A DNA stretch of 64,000 nt from Haberlea rhodopensis (lineage: Eukaryota; Streptophyta; Magnoliopsida; Lamiales; Gesneriaceae): the NCBI GenBank assembly GCA_907163345.1, contig CAJQUN010000056.1, forward strand, positions 2,542,001-2,606,000, read 5' to 3'. Below, piece after piece: positions 12,701-24,415 of this stretch; within the stretch, counting starts at the first letter, position 1, and every line of letters starts with the position of its first letter. Made by a program: the position numbers and the translations under genes. Under the pieces are notes generated by a model. That model had not been told where the DNA came from and searched no databases. It saw nothing but the letters and a program-made list of their open reading frames with translations.

Positions 12701-15700
12701 TGACAAAGAACGCACAGATCTGGGATCGGGCCTCGGAGAACATTACGCTTCCGTAAGTTTTCCTTGGTCGGAATTCTGTCTTTAATTACCCGCCAAGCAA
12801 ACGCTCCAACCTTTTTCGGAGCCAAAGTCTTCCAGATGTCATCATAAATCATCAGAGATTCATCATCAAGAACTTCATCCTCTGCAAAAGTACCATATGC
12901 CGATCGAACAGAGTAGCAATTGTTATCTTCAAGGCGCCACTCCCAGGTGTCTTCCTTGTCTTGGTCCAAAGCTGACCTGTCAATAAAATTGAGTAACAAA
13001 ACAAAAACATCCAACTCCCAGTCGAATAGCTCCCGTCTCCAATCCCAGCTCCAAATCCATATACCATCCACCCACCCCCCCCATATTCCCTAATAAGATG
13101 TCTCTATCCCGCGCTTTCGATGCTAATCTTGGAAACTTTTCTTCCAAACTTACCTCCCGCACCCAGATATCCGTCCAGAATTTCGTCCCTAGACGATTCC
13201 CTACCCTACGAAACAGCCCCCCCAAAAACCACCCTGAATGATCCAAGAAAGTATTCTTTAAAAGATCTCTCCACCATACCGACTGCATACCCCTCACCCC
13301 CCCACTCCCTGACACAATCTCTCGGCAGTTAAGATTACCATATTTAGAAGACAAAACCTGCAACCACAAAGAATTCCCCACCTTAATAATATCCCACCCC
13401 CATTTTCCTAATAAAGCTTTATTAAAAAAATCCAGGTTTCGAACCCCCAAACCCCCCATTTTCTTAGACTTGCAAACCACCTCCCATTTGACCCATGCCA
13501 TTTAACGACAAGTTTCCCCACCCCCCCCACAAGAAGGCTGATTGAATTGATCGAAATTTGGAAATTATAGCTTTTTGGGCGCGGAACAGGGTGAAGAAAT
13601 AGACCGGTAACGAAGACAGCACGGCATTCAGTAGAACCATCCGGCCCCCAAAGGACAGGGATTTATCATCCCAGGCCGCCAGTCGTTTCCGAATTTTCTC
13701 CAAGATCGGTTCCCAAGACGCACATCTTCTCGGATTTAATCCCATCGGGAAACCCAGATACTTAAAAGGCACGTTCCCCACTTTACAATTCAGCACACCC
13801 GCCATAGCATCTAGTTGTACCGGATCTACATTAATGCCGATTAAACTGCTCTTAATGAAATTAATCTTCAAACCCGATATCAATTCAAATAGGCGCAGCA
13901 CCCCTTTGAATGTTCTTACATTTTCCATCGTGGCCTCTCCAGACAGAACCGTGTCGTCAGCGTACTGAAGATGGGAAATCGGTATGTTGTTCCTGCCCAC
14001 TTTGCACTCCTCCCAGGCATTAGTCTCCACTGCCTTGTCTACCAATTTGGACAGCGCCTCGGCCACTAAGATAAACAGAAAAGGGGATAAAGGATCCCCT
14101 CAGTCCCCGCTTCAGTTCAAATTCCAAAGAAGGGCTCACATTAATAAGAACAGACGCTTTCGCATTGGTAACACATTCCATAATACAGGTCCTCCATTTG
14201 TCCGAGAAATTTATTAACCGCATGACCTCGTCAAGGAAACCCCAACGTACTGAATCGTAGGCTTTCTCAAAATCCACCTTGAAGAGTATACATGTCCCTT
14301 TGGTCCGCTTCTACTCGTCTAGCATCTCATTTATGATAATAACACCATCCAGTATATGTCTCTTCCCCACAAAGGCCGTTTGGGTGGCAGATATCACCCT
14401 ATCCAATACCTTGCTTAACCTATTTGCCAGAAGCTTTGCCAACACTTTATAAACGCAGCCAATTAGGGATATCGGTCGATACTCCCCAATCTTGACAGGG
14501 TTTTCCGATTTAGGCACCAAGACGATAAAAGAAGGGTTGCCCCCCTTAACAATCTTGCCATTCCTATGGAATTCAGATAAGAACCTCATGAAATCGTCCT
14601 TGACGACATGCCAAAGCTCTTTGATAAACCTGAAGTTGAATCCATCAGGACCCGGACTTTTGGAGCTCTCGCAACACCACACCGCCGTTTTTACCTCATC
14701 CTCTCCGAATTCAGATGTAAGAATCCCATTGTCCAATTCACTTAACTGAGTAAAGCTAATGTCTGAAAGACGAGGTCTGATCCATTCCTCTTGCTGGAAC
14801 CGCTGCGCGAAATAGCCCTGGACCCCGCTCTTTACCCCTGTTACAGTATCCACCCACTGGCCATCAATCTCGATTCCCACTAATTCGTTTTTCTTCCTTC
14901 TCCTATTCACGAATTTATGGAATAATCTTGAGTTTACATCTCCGTTTTGAAGCCACCTGATTCTAGACTTCTGAAAAAGTAGTGAGTCATTGTTCCTGAT
15001 TTGTCCTAGTAGAGTTACCATATCATTCCTTCTTAAAGCCACCTCATCAGATTGCAGAGCTCTTCGATCCGCGATTGCATCCCATTCCATAATCTTCGCT
15101 CGAGTCTCTTCAATTTTGACATCCACAAAACCGAACACCTCCTTATTCCAACCTCTCAGCTTATCCTTCAGCATTTTAAATTTTTCTTTCATAACAAAAC
15201 CCCCCCAACCTTGAACTCTGAAATCACTCCAACTTCTTTCGACAAATACCTTGAATTCCGGGTGTTGCAACCACGAATCAATTACCCTGAATGGTTTGGG
15301 TCCCCAGTCCTCAACGAATGATTTCAACACAATGGCACAATGATCAGACACGCTCCTATTAATGCCCCGTTGAATTTGGTTAGGTCATTCTTCAACCCAC
15401 CTATCAGATAGGAGGAATCTGTCCAGCCTGCTAACACAAGAACCATCGGCTCGGTACCATGTGAACTTTCTACCTACCAGCGGTAAGTCTACTAAACCCA
15501 ACCCACCTATGAAGTCATCAAAATCCCGACATTCTCTTTCATTGCGAGTTATATTTCGTCCCCGTCTCTCGGAGCGACTTCGTATCGCGTTGAAATCCCC
15601 CACATATGCACCAACGCGTATCTGGGAGATCCTTTATCTTAGTTTCCAAAATCTTCCATAGCTCTTTTTTGGAGCTCGGATCACACGGGGAATAGACATT

Positions 15701-18405
15701 GACGATATGGCATTTGACTCTATCAACTCCCCAATATCCTTCCACTCCCAATATACCATCTTCTCCCCAACAGTTATCCATCGAAAAGCACCCTTTCTTC
15801 CAAATACAAAGTAGTCCCCCGGCAGCTCCCATTGCGCCCTTGAAGACCCAATCAAAATCTTCGTCACCCCATAGTGACTCACATAACTTCCTACTAACGA
15901 CCTCCATCTTCGTCTCTTGTATGCACAAAAAATCAATCCTCTCTCGTGCGACAAACTCTCGTATATCCCTAATCTTAACCCTCCCCCCAACCCTCTTATA
16001 TTATATGTTGCAAGGATCATAAAAACCTGTTCGAAACCCCCGGCTCAGCAACTTCATTCAATTTGTCTCGAAGTGCCCCTTTGTCTCGAATTTCCATATC
16101 GACTAACTTTCCGATGATTTCGTGCTCATTTCCTACCGCCTCGAGCCCTAGAGTTTTGCCCAAATTCCAAATGCCCGTTGCTTCCCGCAGTAGAGCCTCA
16201 TTTCGCAGAGTACCGGAGAGGACCTCGCTAGCCGTACAGCATTCGATTCGGCTGAGGCAGAAGGCGATGACCGAACTCGGTTTTCCTGTGCTAACTTCAA
16301 CTCATGAGCGTTTACCGCCCCATGGGTGCTCTCTTCCCGCGTGGGAGGTGCATCTTCTTACCCGCACATGTCCTTAATGAAGCATTTCCATTTCCCCTGG
16401 TCCGCCTTTTTCTTTGCTTTCATGGTCCTTTTCCGTAACTGTCTTTTGTACCTCTGAAGGCCTTTCCCATTCCTCCGAGAGTATTGAAAGAGAGGCTCTG
16501 GGGATGAATCCATGACGTTTTGAGAATGTTTCGAAGGACTCTGTACTGACTGGGAGATTCTTTTGCTGCCACCCATGAACAACGCTGATGGTTGGCTATC
16601 GCAAGCTTTCTCTTGTCCTTTCGCCTTCGAGCATTCCTCCACACCTTGTCCGGACACAAATGGCACGGTTCCTTGCTCTTTGCCTTGCGCCTTCAAGCAA
16701 TCCTCCTCAGCTCTTTCGCACATAAATTGCTCGGATCCTTTTTCAGGCGGTGACTCCCGGAGGCCCTGGCTACAATTGTTGTAAAGATTGGTGTGAATTT
16801 CCGCCAACATTCCCCCTTCCAATGGCGATTGAGGTACCACCTCGTCAAAGTAGTCCGGTTCTGAAGCAGAAGAGTCTGAATTTCCAAGAGGAATTTTGGC
16901 CAACCCGAGTTCATTTGAGCAGGTGGGTAGAGCTCCACCCTTTCCTTGGAATATATGTCCTCCAATACTCTAATGTAAGACACCGAACCGTTAATGTTAA
17001 CTCTGATCGTTCTGTTAATAAATTCCTGACGTGGGGTGTCTATCATTAGTCGTGCAATCTCCAGATTATCTCTGTGCAGTGTTTCCTTGTCGATATCTAT
17101 CAACCTACCCAACGAAACTGATAGCAGCTCAAAGAATCTCGGGCACCAAGCTTCGGCTGGAATGCCCGAGCATCTACCCATGTTTCTCTTGTGGGTGAGA
17201 TCGCCCTATCACTCCACGTAGAGATATCTTGAAACCATAAGTCTAACCAGTTTTTCTCCTCTGTAAGGATCTACGCAAGTTTGTCCTTCCGTTCGTGGAA
17301 AATGATTACTTGAGAGTCTCCGAAGGGTATAATTTTTGTATCCGGCAGGCCATTCACCCTGAATTCGTCTTGAACCTGAAGCCTGTGTACCTGATCAATC
17401 AATTTACCAACAAGGCATCCCTCAATCCAAGCCGTTTCCTCTGGTCTAGAGCGAAACGTCAGGCCTGACTCTGCTCGATGTTGAACTCGAGGTTCTTCAA
17501 ACTTGATGCGATCTGAGGTTTCCTTTGCAACCTCAGCGTACGACTTTCCATTTCTTTCACTCAACAGCTTTCGATCCAATACCACACCACCATTAGTCTT
17601 GTCTGCTGGAGCCTCATTCCTCTGAAACCGAGGCTTGTTTGCTTTGAGTTTGTAAGAGCCCAACCAAATCTGGTTCTGCTTAGCCTCGACATCCTCATCA
17701 ACCGAGGTGGCCTTGAACCGAACGAAACCAAACCGATTTCCCTTGCGGTCTCTCTTATTTGGCACAAAAAATCACTGACTCCACCCACCTTTTGGAAAGT
17801 GCGGATCATATTCTCTTGTAGCCACCCCTCTGGGAAATTAGTGAAGAAATATGCGAGTCCTCCTTAAAGGATTCATTCAACTTCTGGTTAAGCCTTGATT
17901 GATTCGGCCCAGCACCTTTGGTGGCTCGATGCTGCCTCTGAAACCCGTGTTGTCTGTCACTCGGTCTTGAAGCAAAGCTAGGATTAAAACGGACACGCTG
18001 AACCGGATGAAGGACAGGATGACAAGTTACAGGACGAAAAAGTACCCAAAGATGGCGGTGGGCGAAGAAACCCACCACCTGGCCAGGCAAGACGCAGCCC
18101 AATGGAGGCAGAAGCAAGCGCAGAAAAGGGAGGGTGAGGGTGAAGGAATGCTGAACGAGACAGAGGGCGGAGGTTACCACCACCTGGCCGGGCGAGCCGC
18201 GCCCCAAAAGCTGCTGGTTCAAATGCAGAAACAGAAGGGTTAGAAAGAGGGACCGCTGAACGCACCTGCTCGCGACCAAGAAGGAACGGTGCGCACGGAC
18301 GAGGTGGCCGGAAAAAATTGGGCAGACTGCATGCCGATGGGAGGTGCTCGAAGCAGAGAAGAGCTGAGGTGACCAAGCTCGGAGGTGGGAGGGTTAGGGT
18401 TATGG

Positions 18406-18446
<41 letters not shown>

Positions 18447-21400
18447 GAGGGAACTACCGGAAAGCTCGCCGGGCGGCGAAGGGTGAGGTGGCGAAGAGAG
18501 GCGGAAACATAATTTCAACTCTCTCTCAGAATCGCGATAGAGATCGAGCTTGGAGATGGGAGGGTTAGGGTTATGGATATGGGGGGGAGGACCTGCCGGA
18601 AAGCTCGCCGGGCGGCGAGGGGTGAGGTGGCAAGATCGGCGGGCGGCGAGGGGTTAGGGGCGAATATCGGCGGGAAATTTTTTAAAAGGACTCTCTCTTC
18701 TAATCACACATGCTGCTATGTCCCTTTGATATAGAAATATAGAATAACCCTCAGTGTGACATCTCTGCTCCAAGGAGGTGTTCAGGCTTTCCCAGTTATT
18801 TCATTACAAGATGTTATTTAAGATATTCATGGACTTCTTTTAAACTACCAGCGTCACTACTGGTCAAAAGAATATCAATAACATAAACAATTAGTATCAC
18901 CACTCCAAATGGAATACGATGAACAAATATAGAGAGACTTTAATGGCTATGGTGTAACCTGGCAGACATCATAACCTTATTGAATTTGTCAAACACAACT
19001 TTTTTTTTCATTCCATAAATAGCTTTCTTAAGTTTGCCTACTTTCTCCTCCTCCTAAGCAACATAGATCAAAGATTGCTTCTTCATAGAAAGTGAGCTGT
19101 ACTTATGTTTGTTTGTGAGATATCACATATGCTATGTGTATACATACTCATGTTATTCACTTATAGCAGCATGAGACTCCTCTTAGGTCCAGAACATTGA
19201 TCTTTAGTTTCCTGCATAAGAAGAGAGGGTATTAATCTCATTCGTTCTTTACTGCAATTCATCATGCAGCTTGTCTCTCACAAGTAATTAAACTGTAATT
19301 AAACTGATGTCTTAAACTCTTGTTTCAATTAGATTATTGCTGAGAAACTACCGGAGTTACTAGATTTCTCCAAGGATCTCGTACATTTGGAACCTGCCTC
19401 CAAGGTTTGCGTAATGTATTGTGATTAAGTTTTTCCCTTGCAAGACTTTGAAATGTTTCTTACTTGTTCATCCGCCTGTGCTTGCATTAGATACAACTAA
19501 AGTCGTTGGCTGAAGAAATGCAAGCAGTTAGCAAAGGACTGGAGAAGGTTGAGCAGGAACTCACTGCATCCGAGAATGATGGTTCTGTATCCTTGGGCTT
19601 TCGAAAGGTATTGCAATATCAAGCATTAATTGTTCCTTTTATCATGAAGTTGTGAGATTTATACGTTGCTTGAGATTGAAGAAATTATGTTTTACTCATA
19701 AAACCCTTCGATTTTTAATTGATCTATTTTTTACATGTCAAGTTATATAAGTATTGTGCTTCATTTATGTTAATGTTGACGCATGATTACTGAAAATATG
19801 GCTTTTTGACTTTTAAGTTCTTCTGTTTGCTATCACTTTATTTAACTGAATTTTTTCCTTGGTTGGACATGGTAAATGAACTTTATGGTATATTTTTTGT
19901 TTATCTCCAAATCATTACATTTTACATGAAATATTGAATGGTAATCTGATACGACGAAATTTTACATGAAGATGAAATAAGGGAGGGTATGATAGATAAA
20001 TTCAATATTAGGAAATTTTCAGTGAATTAAGTATTGAATCAATAGAAAATCTGAAAAATATTAGATGCTCAATTCTTTATGCTTGATGCAGTTCTTGGTG
20101 AGTCAAACATGTCACATGTATTCTATTTTGGTCTTGGTCTTGTTCACTGGATGATTTCTTTTTCTCGTGTATATAAGCCCAGAAATCAAGAGCATTGAAT
20201 AATCCAAGTGGGTAAACAATTATAATAGATAAGAAGGCTGAATTTTGTAATTACATCTGCTTTGGACAACTTTCAGCGCGTAGGATGCAGCGTGTTCAAT
20301 TAGGCTTTAGAAAGCTTTTGGAATTAAGATTTTTTTTTCTGTGATTTAGAAAATTTTGATTTGAATTTGGGCATTGCTACACATTTATGCTTTGGATCTC
20401 AGTCGATGCAATCATACTTCTTTTACTGGATTTTGATTGTTTACATTGGTCTGCTCCATTATCCAGCCAGAGAAGTCTTCCATATCTATAAACTTATGCT
20501 ATCTCTCAACGTTAAAATAAAAGGAGTACGTTGTTTCATTATCATGTCACACAGAGAAGGCAAGGATGTTAGGAATTTTATGTTCTCTTCCCACCTAATC
20601 TAACTCTTTTGCAATCCAATAATCGTTGGTTAAGGTACGTTGGGCTTTGAGAACTGTTAGATATGCCTGTTGAGTTAGATACTGCAAATTCTTTTCCATC
20701 GGATCTTTTTTTTTTTTTTGAACCTTGTTTTTCTCTGATCTATATAATTTCTACTTGTTTCCCTTAAGCTGTTCAATTGTCAATTGAAAACACTTCGAAT
20801 GATTGAAATACTGCTCCAATGACCCTGACTACTTCAGTAGCCTGATCTTTTCTTATCATTTGATTGTCATATTGGGATTTTGTGAACTTATTGGGGCTAG
20901 AGAAAGTGTCATGAAGGTATGATTAGTTACTGAACCGGCATTTCCAGGTCTTGAAATGCTTCCTCGATATTGCTGAGGCTGAAGTGAGGTCACTTATCAC
21001 CCTGTACTCTGAAGTGGTGAGCTAGATTATTCTTTCTTCAGGCTGCTTGGAAATTGGTTTCTACTCTATGGTCAGAAGGCAGTGTAACGTTTTGGCATGT
21101 GTACTATGTAGGGAAGAAATGCAGATTCACTGTCACAGTATTTCGGGGAAGATCCAGCAAGATGCCCATTTGAACAAGGTTTTGTGGAATTTGTTTTTAT
21201 CTGTGCTTAAATTGTCCATAGTTCTGAGACAGATGTATACCAGTGTATGGATCCCATTGCTTGTGGTATCCAAATCCCTATCAGATACCATAAACATTTT
21301 ATCACCCCCAAAGATTAAAGGGGGAATGAAACATTACCTTCGTACTTTTATCATTCACAACATTTATTTCATTTTGCTTGGGTTAACTAGTAGATTATGG

Positions 21401-21674
21401 TTGTATAGTTTTTTTGGTCGTGAGTTGTCGTTTCTTTCACAAGTATCAATTTTCTTTTGGTTTCTTGTGTGCAGTGACTCAAATTTTGGTTGTTTTCACT
21501 AAGATGTTCTCTAAGGCCCACGAAGAAAATGAGCAGCAAGCTGATGCTGAAAAGAAGAAATTGGAAAAGGAAGCTCTAAAGGAGCAAGCAGTGGCCAACT
21601 CTCCAGCAAGGAAGGAAGGTGTGGATGCTCTTCGTGCAAAACTCAATTCTCGTAATCAGAAACAAGCTTCATAA
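3763..21674 (+). CDS. Class II formin (PTEN-like, C2, FH1, FH2), 17 exons
   Basis: Actin nucleator and elongator. Exons as read: 3763-3835, 3996-4698, 4794-5015, 5122-7103, 7310-7433, 8710-8781, 10006-10104, 10909-10950, 11036-11116, 11189-11239, 11319-11400, 11498-11592, 19333-19404, 19491-19607, 20948-21016, 21112-21178, 21475-21674. Introns are GT-AG and phases agree, except that exon 2 is one base short (see 4667-4670). With that base the product would be about 1383 aa. Residues 1 to about 190 are PTEN-like; the signature reads HCERGGWP, so the CX5R arginine is absent and phosphatase activity is unlikely, as usual in plant class II formins. A C2-like region follows to about 340. The proline-rich FH1 (about 580-940) should bind profilin-actin. 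FH2 (about 966-1350) includes GNALNQGTARGSAVGFKLDS and MTLMHYLCK. The C terminus is a charged helix. Confidence 0.9.
4667..4670 (+). other. Apparent one-base frameshift in formin exon 2 (A run)
   Basis: Upstream of this AAAA run the PTEN/C2 reading frame is clear. Downstream, the family-typical residues VRHYRQ before the exon end, and the phase needed by exon 3 (KDSDVIKIDIQ), lie in a different frame. The summed exon length is 4151, one short of a multiple of three. One base is therefore missing at or near this run relative to the expected gene. It could be a sequencing or assembly homopolymer error or a real null allele. Confidence 0.72.
5950..6075 (+). repeat. Perfect 63-bp tandem duplication in the formin FH1 region
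   Basis: Bases 5950-6012 are repeated without change at 6013-6075, adding 21 codons (PTNSSKVPLPPPPPPMSSAKG) in frame. The identity at silent positions shows it is recent. Further downstream (about 6450-6890) FH1 is built of looser 36-45-bp units of the form RGSAPTPPPPPP. Confidence 0.9.
7434..8709 (+). other. Formin intron 5
   Basis: A 1.28-kb intron with donor gttag after the codon TTG and acceptor gtcag before VDLRRAYN. Its middle (about 7550-8400) is less AT-rich than the flanking intron and may be an old insertion, but no coding relic or target duplication could be recognised. Confidence 0.45.
9305..9640. repeat. GAGCTCGA/TTCGAG-rich dispersed repeat in formin intron 6
   Basis: This stretch alternates between GC-rich pieces built from ttcgag, gctcga and tcggttcgaa and an AT-rich core, and both ends carry the same motif on opposite strands. 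It codes for nothing. Such fold-back, TTCGAG-rich non-autonomous repeats are common in plant introns. It sits in the 1.2-kb intron between exons 6 and 7. Confidence 0.5.
12203..12220. repeat. LINE target-site duplication, copy 1
   Basis: cctttgatatagaaatat is present here and again, unchanged, at 18723-18740. The two 18-bp copies bracket the LINE exactly, next to its A tail on this side. Confidence 0.92.
12322..16020 (-). pseudogene. LINE ORF2: endonuclease, reverse transcriptase, zf-RVT
   Basis: Starting at 16020 the frame reads MILATYNIRGLGG, the usual start of a plant L1 endonuclease. The endonuclease continues in two other frames (MCIQETKMEVV near 15928, MGDFNAIRSRSERRGR near 15603), so it holds at least two frameshifts. 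Reverse transcriptase follows at 15351-14311 and 14277-13464, with MDFEKAYDSVRWGFLDE and the catalytic box as QYADDTVL. The C terminus (13071-12322) is the RVT zinc-binding segment with LCVLCHQVEETTDHLLFRC. Four or more breaks make this a dead copy. Confidence 0.93.
16358..18376 (-). pseudogene. LINE ORF1: RNA-binding gag-like protein
   Basis: Upstream of ORF2, three overlapping minus frames give pieces of one protein. A segment near 17830-17700 resembles an RNA-recognition motif (NFPEGW, then GNRFGFVRFK after a frame change). A following region at 17765-17271 and 17181-16693 has the layout of plant LINE ORF1 proteins, and a basic tail lies near 16440. Frameshifts near 17760 and 17200 break it. 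ORF1 should bind LINE RNA and aid reverse transcription. Confidence 0.75.
18378..18660 (-). repeat. LINE 5' leader: tandem G-rich units and a 37-base G run
   Basis: Two related units begin near 18380 and 18552. Each reads (plus strand) a G-rich start with gggttagggttatgg, a G run, then ccggaaagctcgccgggcgg and ggtgaggtgg. In the first unit the G run is 37 bases (18409-18445); in the second it is 7. Repeated 5' leaders are a known feature of L1-type elements. The long run is probably unstable, and its length may be an assembly estimate. Confidence 0.8.
18723..18740. repeat. LINE target-site duplication, copy 2
   Basis: Second perfect copy of the 18-bp sequence at 12203-12220, directly after the 5' end of the LINE. 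Confidence 0.92.
18745..19075 (-). pseudogene. Old Ty1/copia reverse-transcriptase relic in formin intron 12
   Basis: Read on the minus strand, the sequence keeps the order of copia RT landmarks: KLKKAIYGMKKKVVFDKF (normally LYGLKQ...WF.KF), FVHRIPFGVVILIVYVIDI (normally the LIVYVDD active site, one Asp replaced by Ile), and a following SLKEVHEYLK. There are stops and one altered catalytic residue. The LINE landed beside or within this relic. Confidence 0.6.
19608..20947 (+). other. Formin intron 14
   Basis: A 1.34-kb AT-rich intron between the FH2 exons ending SLGFRK and beginning VLKCFLDIAEAEV. I see no gene or recognisable element in it. Confidence 0.6.
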
Positions 21675-23119
21675 TCGGCTGTAACAGTGCTTCTGGGGGT
21701 AATGCAGGCAGGCTCTAGAATCCCTTCTATGTTGGTCAATTATGTTAATAGTTATCGGTGTTAACGGGGAGCTCTACAGTTGAATTCAACCAGCCACATC
21801 TTCTATATGTGGTCTGTGCCTTCTGCTCGCATCACTTTCGAGTATTTCAAAATTTATAACTTGTACAGATCCTTTTCTGTGAACTGCTGAGGAAACCATA
21901 ATTTTTTTATTTTCATTTCATCGTAAATAAAAAATATTCCCTATATTGATTATGATGGTACATATCGTCTCTTCATTACAACATTTAGGTTCAAAGTTTT
22001 TAGTGAAAACCCGAATCGGAGCATTCAATCTCTCCGGAAACACAGAAACCAGATCTGCACTCCTTGTAAACTTGGTATTTCATTGAACTGTATAATTTCT
22101 GAATTCTTTATTTCAACATTGTTGCAGATTATATAAATATAAATTTGTTTTATTTTTTGAGCAGCATTTTGTCATTGTAAAATTCAAGAGACTTGCCAAC
22201 AGAATTTCCTGGTTGACTAAGTAGTTCAGTATCCTGTGTGATTAATTTGAAAATGGATTATAAACACTAATATTTGACAAGAGAACAGATTAGAATAATA
22301 TTCGGATTTAATGATTGTGCTAAGTTTATTTGAACTATTATCTAATAATATGACCAAAATTTTTGAAATAAAATACAATTAAAAAAATGTAAATTCAACG
22401 AGGTAAATCAAAAAGGATGCACTCTTATATTAGATGAGATGAGTCTGTTGGTAAGTCAGTCAAATGCTGATTTGACTTGAATTCCAGCTCTTGTTTAATT
22501 ATAGTCACTTTCAAGTTTTTATATGATTGATTGTAAATTTATGAGTCGGACTCTTGAATTTTGTTATTTTTAATCTTTATTAATATATATCGATTAATAA
22601 TCACAATTTAAAAAAATATTCACGTTTATCATCCTTATTATTGAAAAATGACTATGAGATTTGACGTTAGGGGGGAAAAAGGACTAGTATATTGTAGTGT
22701 TTTTGCATGGAAATCACTTCTCATTTGAAGGTGTGCACCTAAGGTGTCTGATTCGACATGCCACTTTTTGTTAACAGCCATGCACAAGAATGAATTTGTG
22801 ATATAGCATCACATAAGCCACATTTCTATTTCTACTCCATGTTTTAAAAAAAAAATACAGAATACTGATATTCATAAGGTTGTGTATTTATCTCTGCACT
22901 TGAGTGGCATTTGTATTTGTTGTAGTATTTCGTCGGTTTAATACTGTTTTGTGGTCTTGGTTGGATCTTAGTTGTAATTGTTGTTCAATTAATATAATTA
23001 TTGTTTCTTTGTTAAAAGAAAAAAGATTGAATTAGATCAGCTGCAAATTAATCAAGGTTGGATTGAGCTCGGTCACTATCTCGAAAATTTATTAACTTAA
23101 ATATAAGTTTTTAAAATTT
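21675..23119. other. Formin 3' UTR and AT-rich intergenic sequence
   Basis: The formin 3' UTR probably ends within a few hundred bases of the stop; aataaaaaatattcc near 21926 is a possible poly(A) signal. The rest is AT-rich with no gene found. Confidence 0.5.
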
Positions 23120-23610
23120 TGATAGGGCTGCTTAACGGGCTAGGTCAATCCGGACCCGGCTCGAAATCGGATTGGTATAGCCTGGTTCGGAATCGGACTA
23201 CCGGTAAGATACTTGTCTGAATCGATTTTGTTCCGAAATTGGTAGCTTAACAGTTCCGGAGTAAACAGATCAGGTTCCGGGATGAATCGAAATCGAATCC
23301 GTTATTTAATAACAAAATAAGGAAAAACTTGCTTTTATATAAATATAATAGAGTTCAGCTTATAAACATAGATATCAATTAGCTTAGTTTGTTAGAGCTT
23401 CTCACTCGAACACGCGAGGTCGAGTGTTCCATCCTGACAAAATTTTACATCAAAATAAAAAAAACAACAACAAACTAAAACCGGTTCTGGGTTGGAACCC
23501 GGAACCGGTGGACCCATAGCCGGATCCGATCCAGTTTTTTACCAGACTGGATTGGTTCCGGTAAAATCAGACCCAAAACAAGTCTGACTGGTACGATAAG
23601 CTCCCCTAAA
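23120..23610. repeat. GGTTCCGG-rich dispersed repeat, copy 1
   Basis: The piece begins aacgggctaggtcaatccgg, then runs through many ccggttc, gaatcgg and ggaaccgg words, an AT-rich middle, and a second ccggttctgggttggaaccc block. The same order is seen at 56365-56720. Both GC-rich flanks and the AT-rich core recur, so this is a family of non-autonomous repeats. A tRNA-like insert lies inside this copy (23379-23438). Confidence 0.65.
23379..23438 (+). repeat. tRNA-like (SINE-type) segment inside the repeat
   Basis: tagcttagtttgttagagc resembles a pol III A box and ggtcgagtgttccatcc about 30 bp later resembles a B box, in the order and spacing of tRNA-derived SINE heads. The copy at 56.4 kb lacks this segment. 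No full tRNA fold is possible, so it is a relic at best. Confidence 0.4.
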
Positions 23611-24415
23611 TTTTGATCTTGACTTTATTTCGGATTTATTCACTATATAATTTTTGGTACATATGATTAAATAGTAAAAATTTGATTGAGTAGAAAGTTA
23701 GAGACCCAAGCTTTCTATTGGGAAAATGAGATGGGGCAAGGACAATTTAAAACATAAAATTTATATTTTAAATGAACAAAAAATCTTTTAAAACTTTTAA
23801 TAATCTCATGTCCAGTGAATTAATGATGTATGGATATTCCTAAAAATCACTCGGTGCAATGTCAGATATTTTTATGACATTTTTAAATTTTTTTGGACGT
23901 GTTTGTTAGGCTTTATGTTAATTGAAGTAATATGTATTTTGTATTAATATGAGTAATACTATTATAATTCTAATGACATACATTTATTTATATCTTTCTC
24001 AAATTTGAAAAGATTATTTTCATTGTTTTTACTGTTTTACATTGTTATTCAAGAAAAGATTATTTTCGTTGTTTATACTGTTTTACATTGTTTTAGAATT
24101 TAAAAATATAAATTTTAATATTTTGTAATATTATATATATATAATATATATAAAAATATACATGTTAGGTCCTGAAGATTTAAAAAATATGAGTGTTTTC
24201 ATTGTGTCAGTGTTCTTAAATCCTAGATCAAGAGCAAGCAAACGACAAAAATCTTTTTCGAACGTGAACCGTCACCTTCTCGTAGAAACTGAATGAAGAA
24301 AACAAAAAAAGGCATCACACCTTAAAGTCCACAACACAATAGACACCTAAAAAACCAAACCTCGAAAATCACACAAAAGTTACCCCCCAAAAATCCTTAG
24401 CAAAGCCAGAGAATA
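23611..24415. other. Intergenic, upstream of the coiled-coil gene
   Basis: Very AT-rich with a tatatatataatatat tract near 24135. The 5' UTR of the next gene likely occupies the last 150-200 bases (the A/C-rich stretch from about 24230). No coding sequence was found. Confidence 0.45.

Larger units (their letters stand above)
12221..18722 (-). mobile_element. L1-type LINE, near full length, decayed, in formin intron 12
   Basis: A 6.5-kb non-LTR retrotransposon on the minus strand, opposite to the host gene. The 3' end is a short A tail (T run at 12221-12228 on the plus strand), and the 5' end lies at 18722 after a GC-rich leader. It is flanked by a perfect 18-bp target duplication. In its own 5' to 3' order it carries a GC-rich repetitive leader, ORF1, then ORF2 with AP endonuclease, reverse transcriptase and a C-terminal RVT zinc-binding segment. 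Both ORFs are broken by frameshifts and stops, so it cannot move by itself. Because it sits inside an intron, splicing of exons 12 to 13 should still be possible. Confidence 0.95.

Noticed and set aside
18391..18411. Telomere-like gggttaggg words as an interstitial telomere
   Set aside because: Only a few irregular units occur, within the LINE 5' leader; this is GC-rich leader sequence, not a TTTAGGG array.
23379..23438. A functional tRNA gene
   Set aside because: Box A and box B-like words are present, but no acceptor stem or full cloverleaf can be formed.
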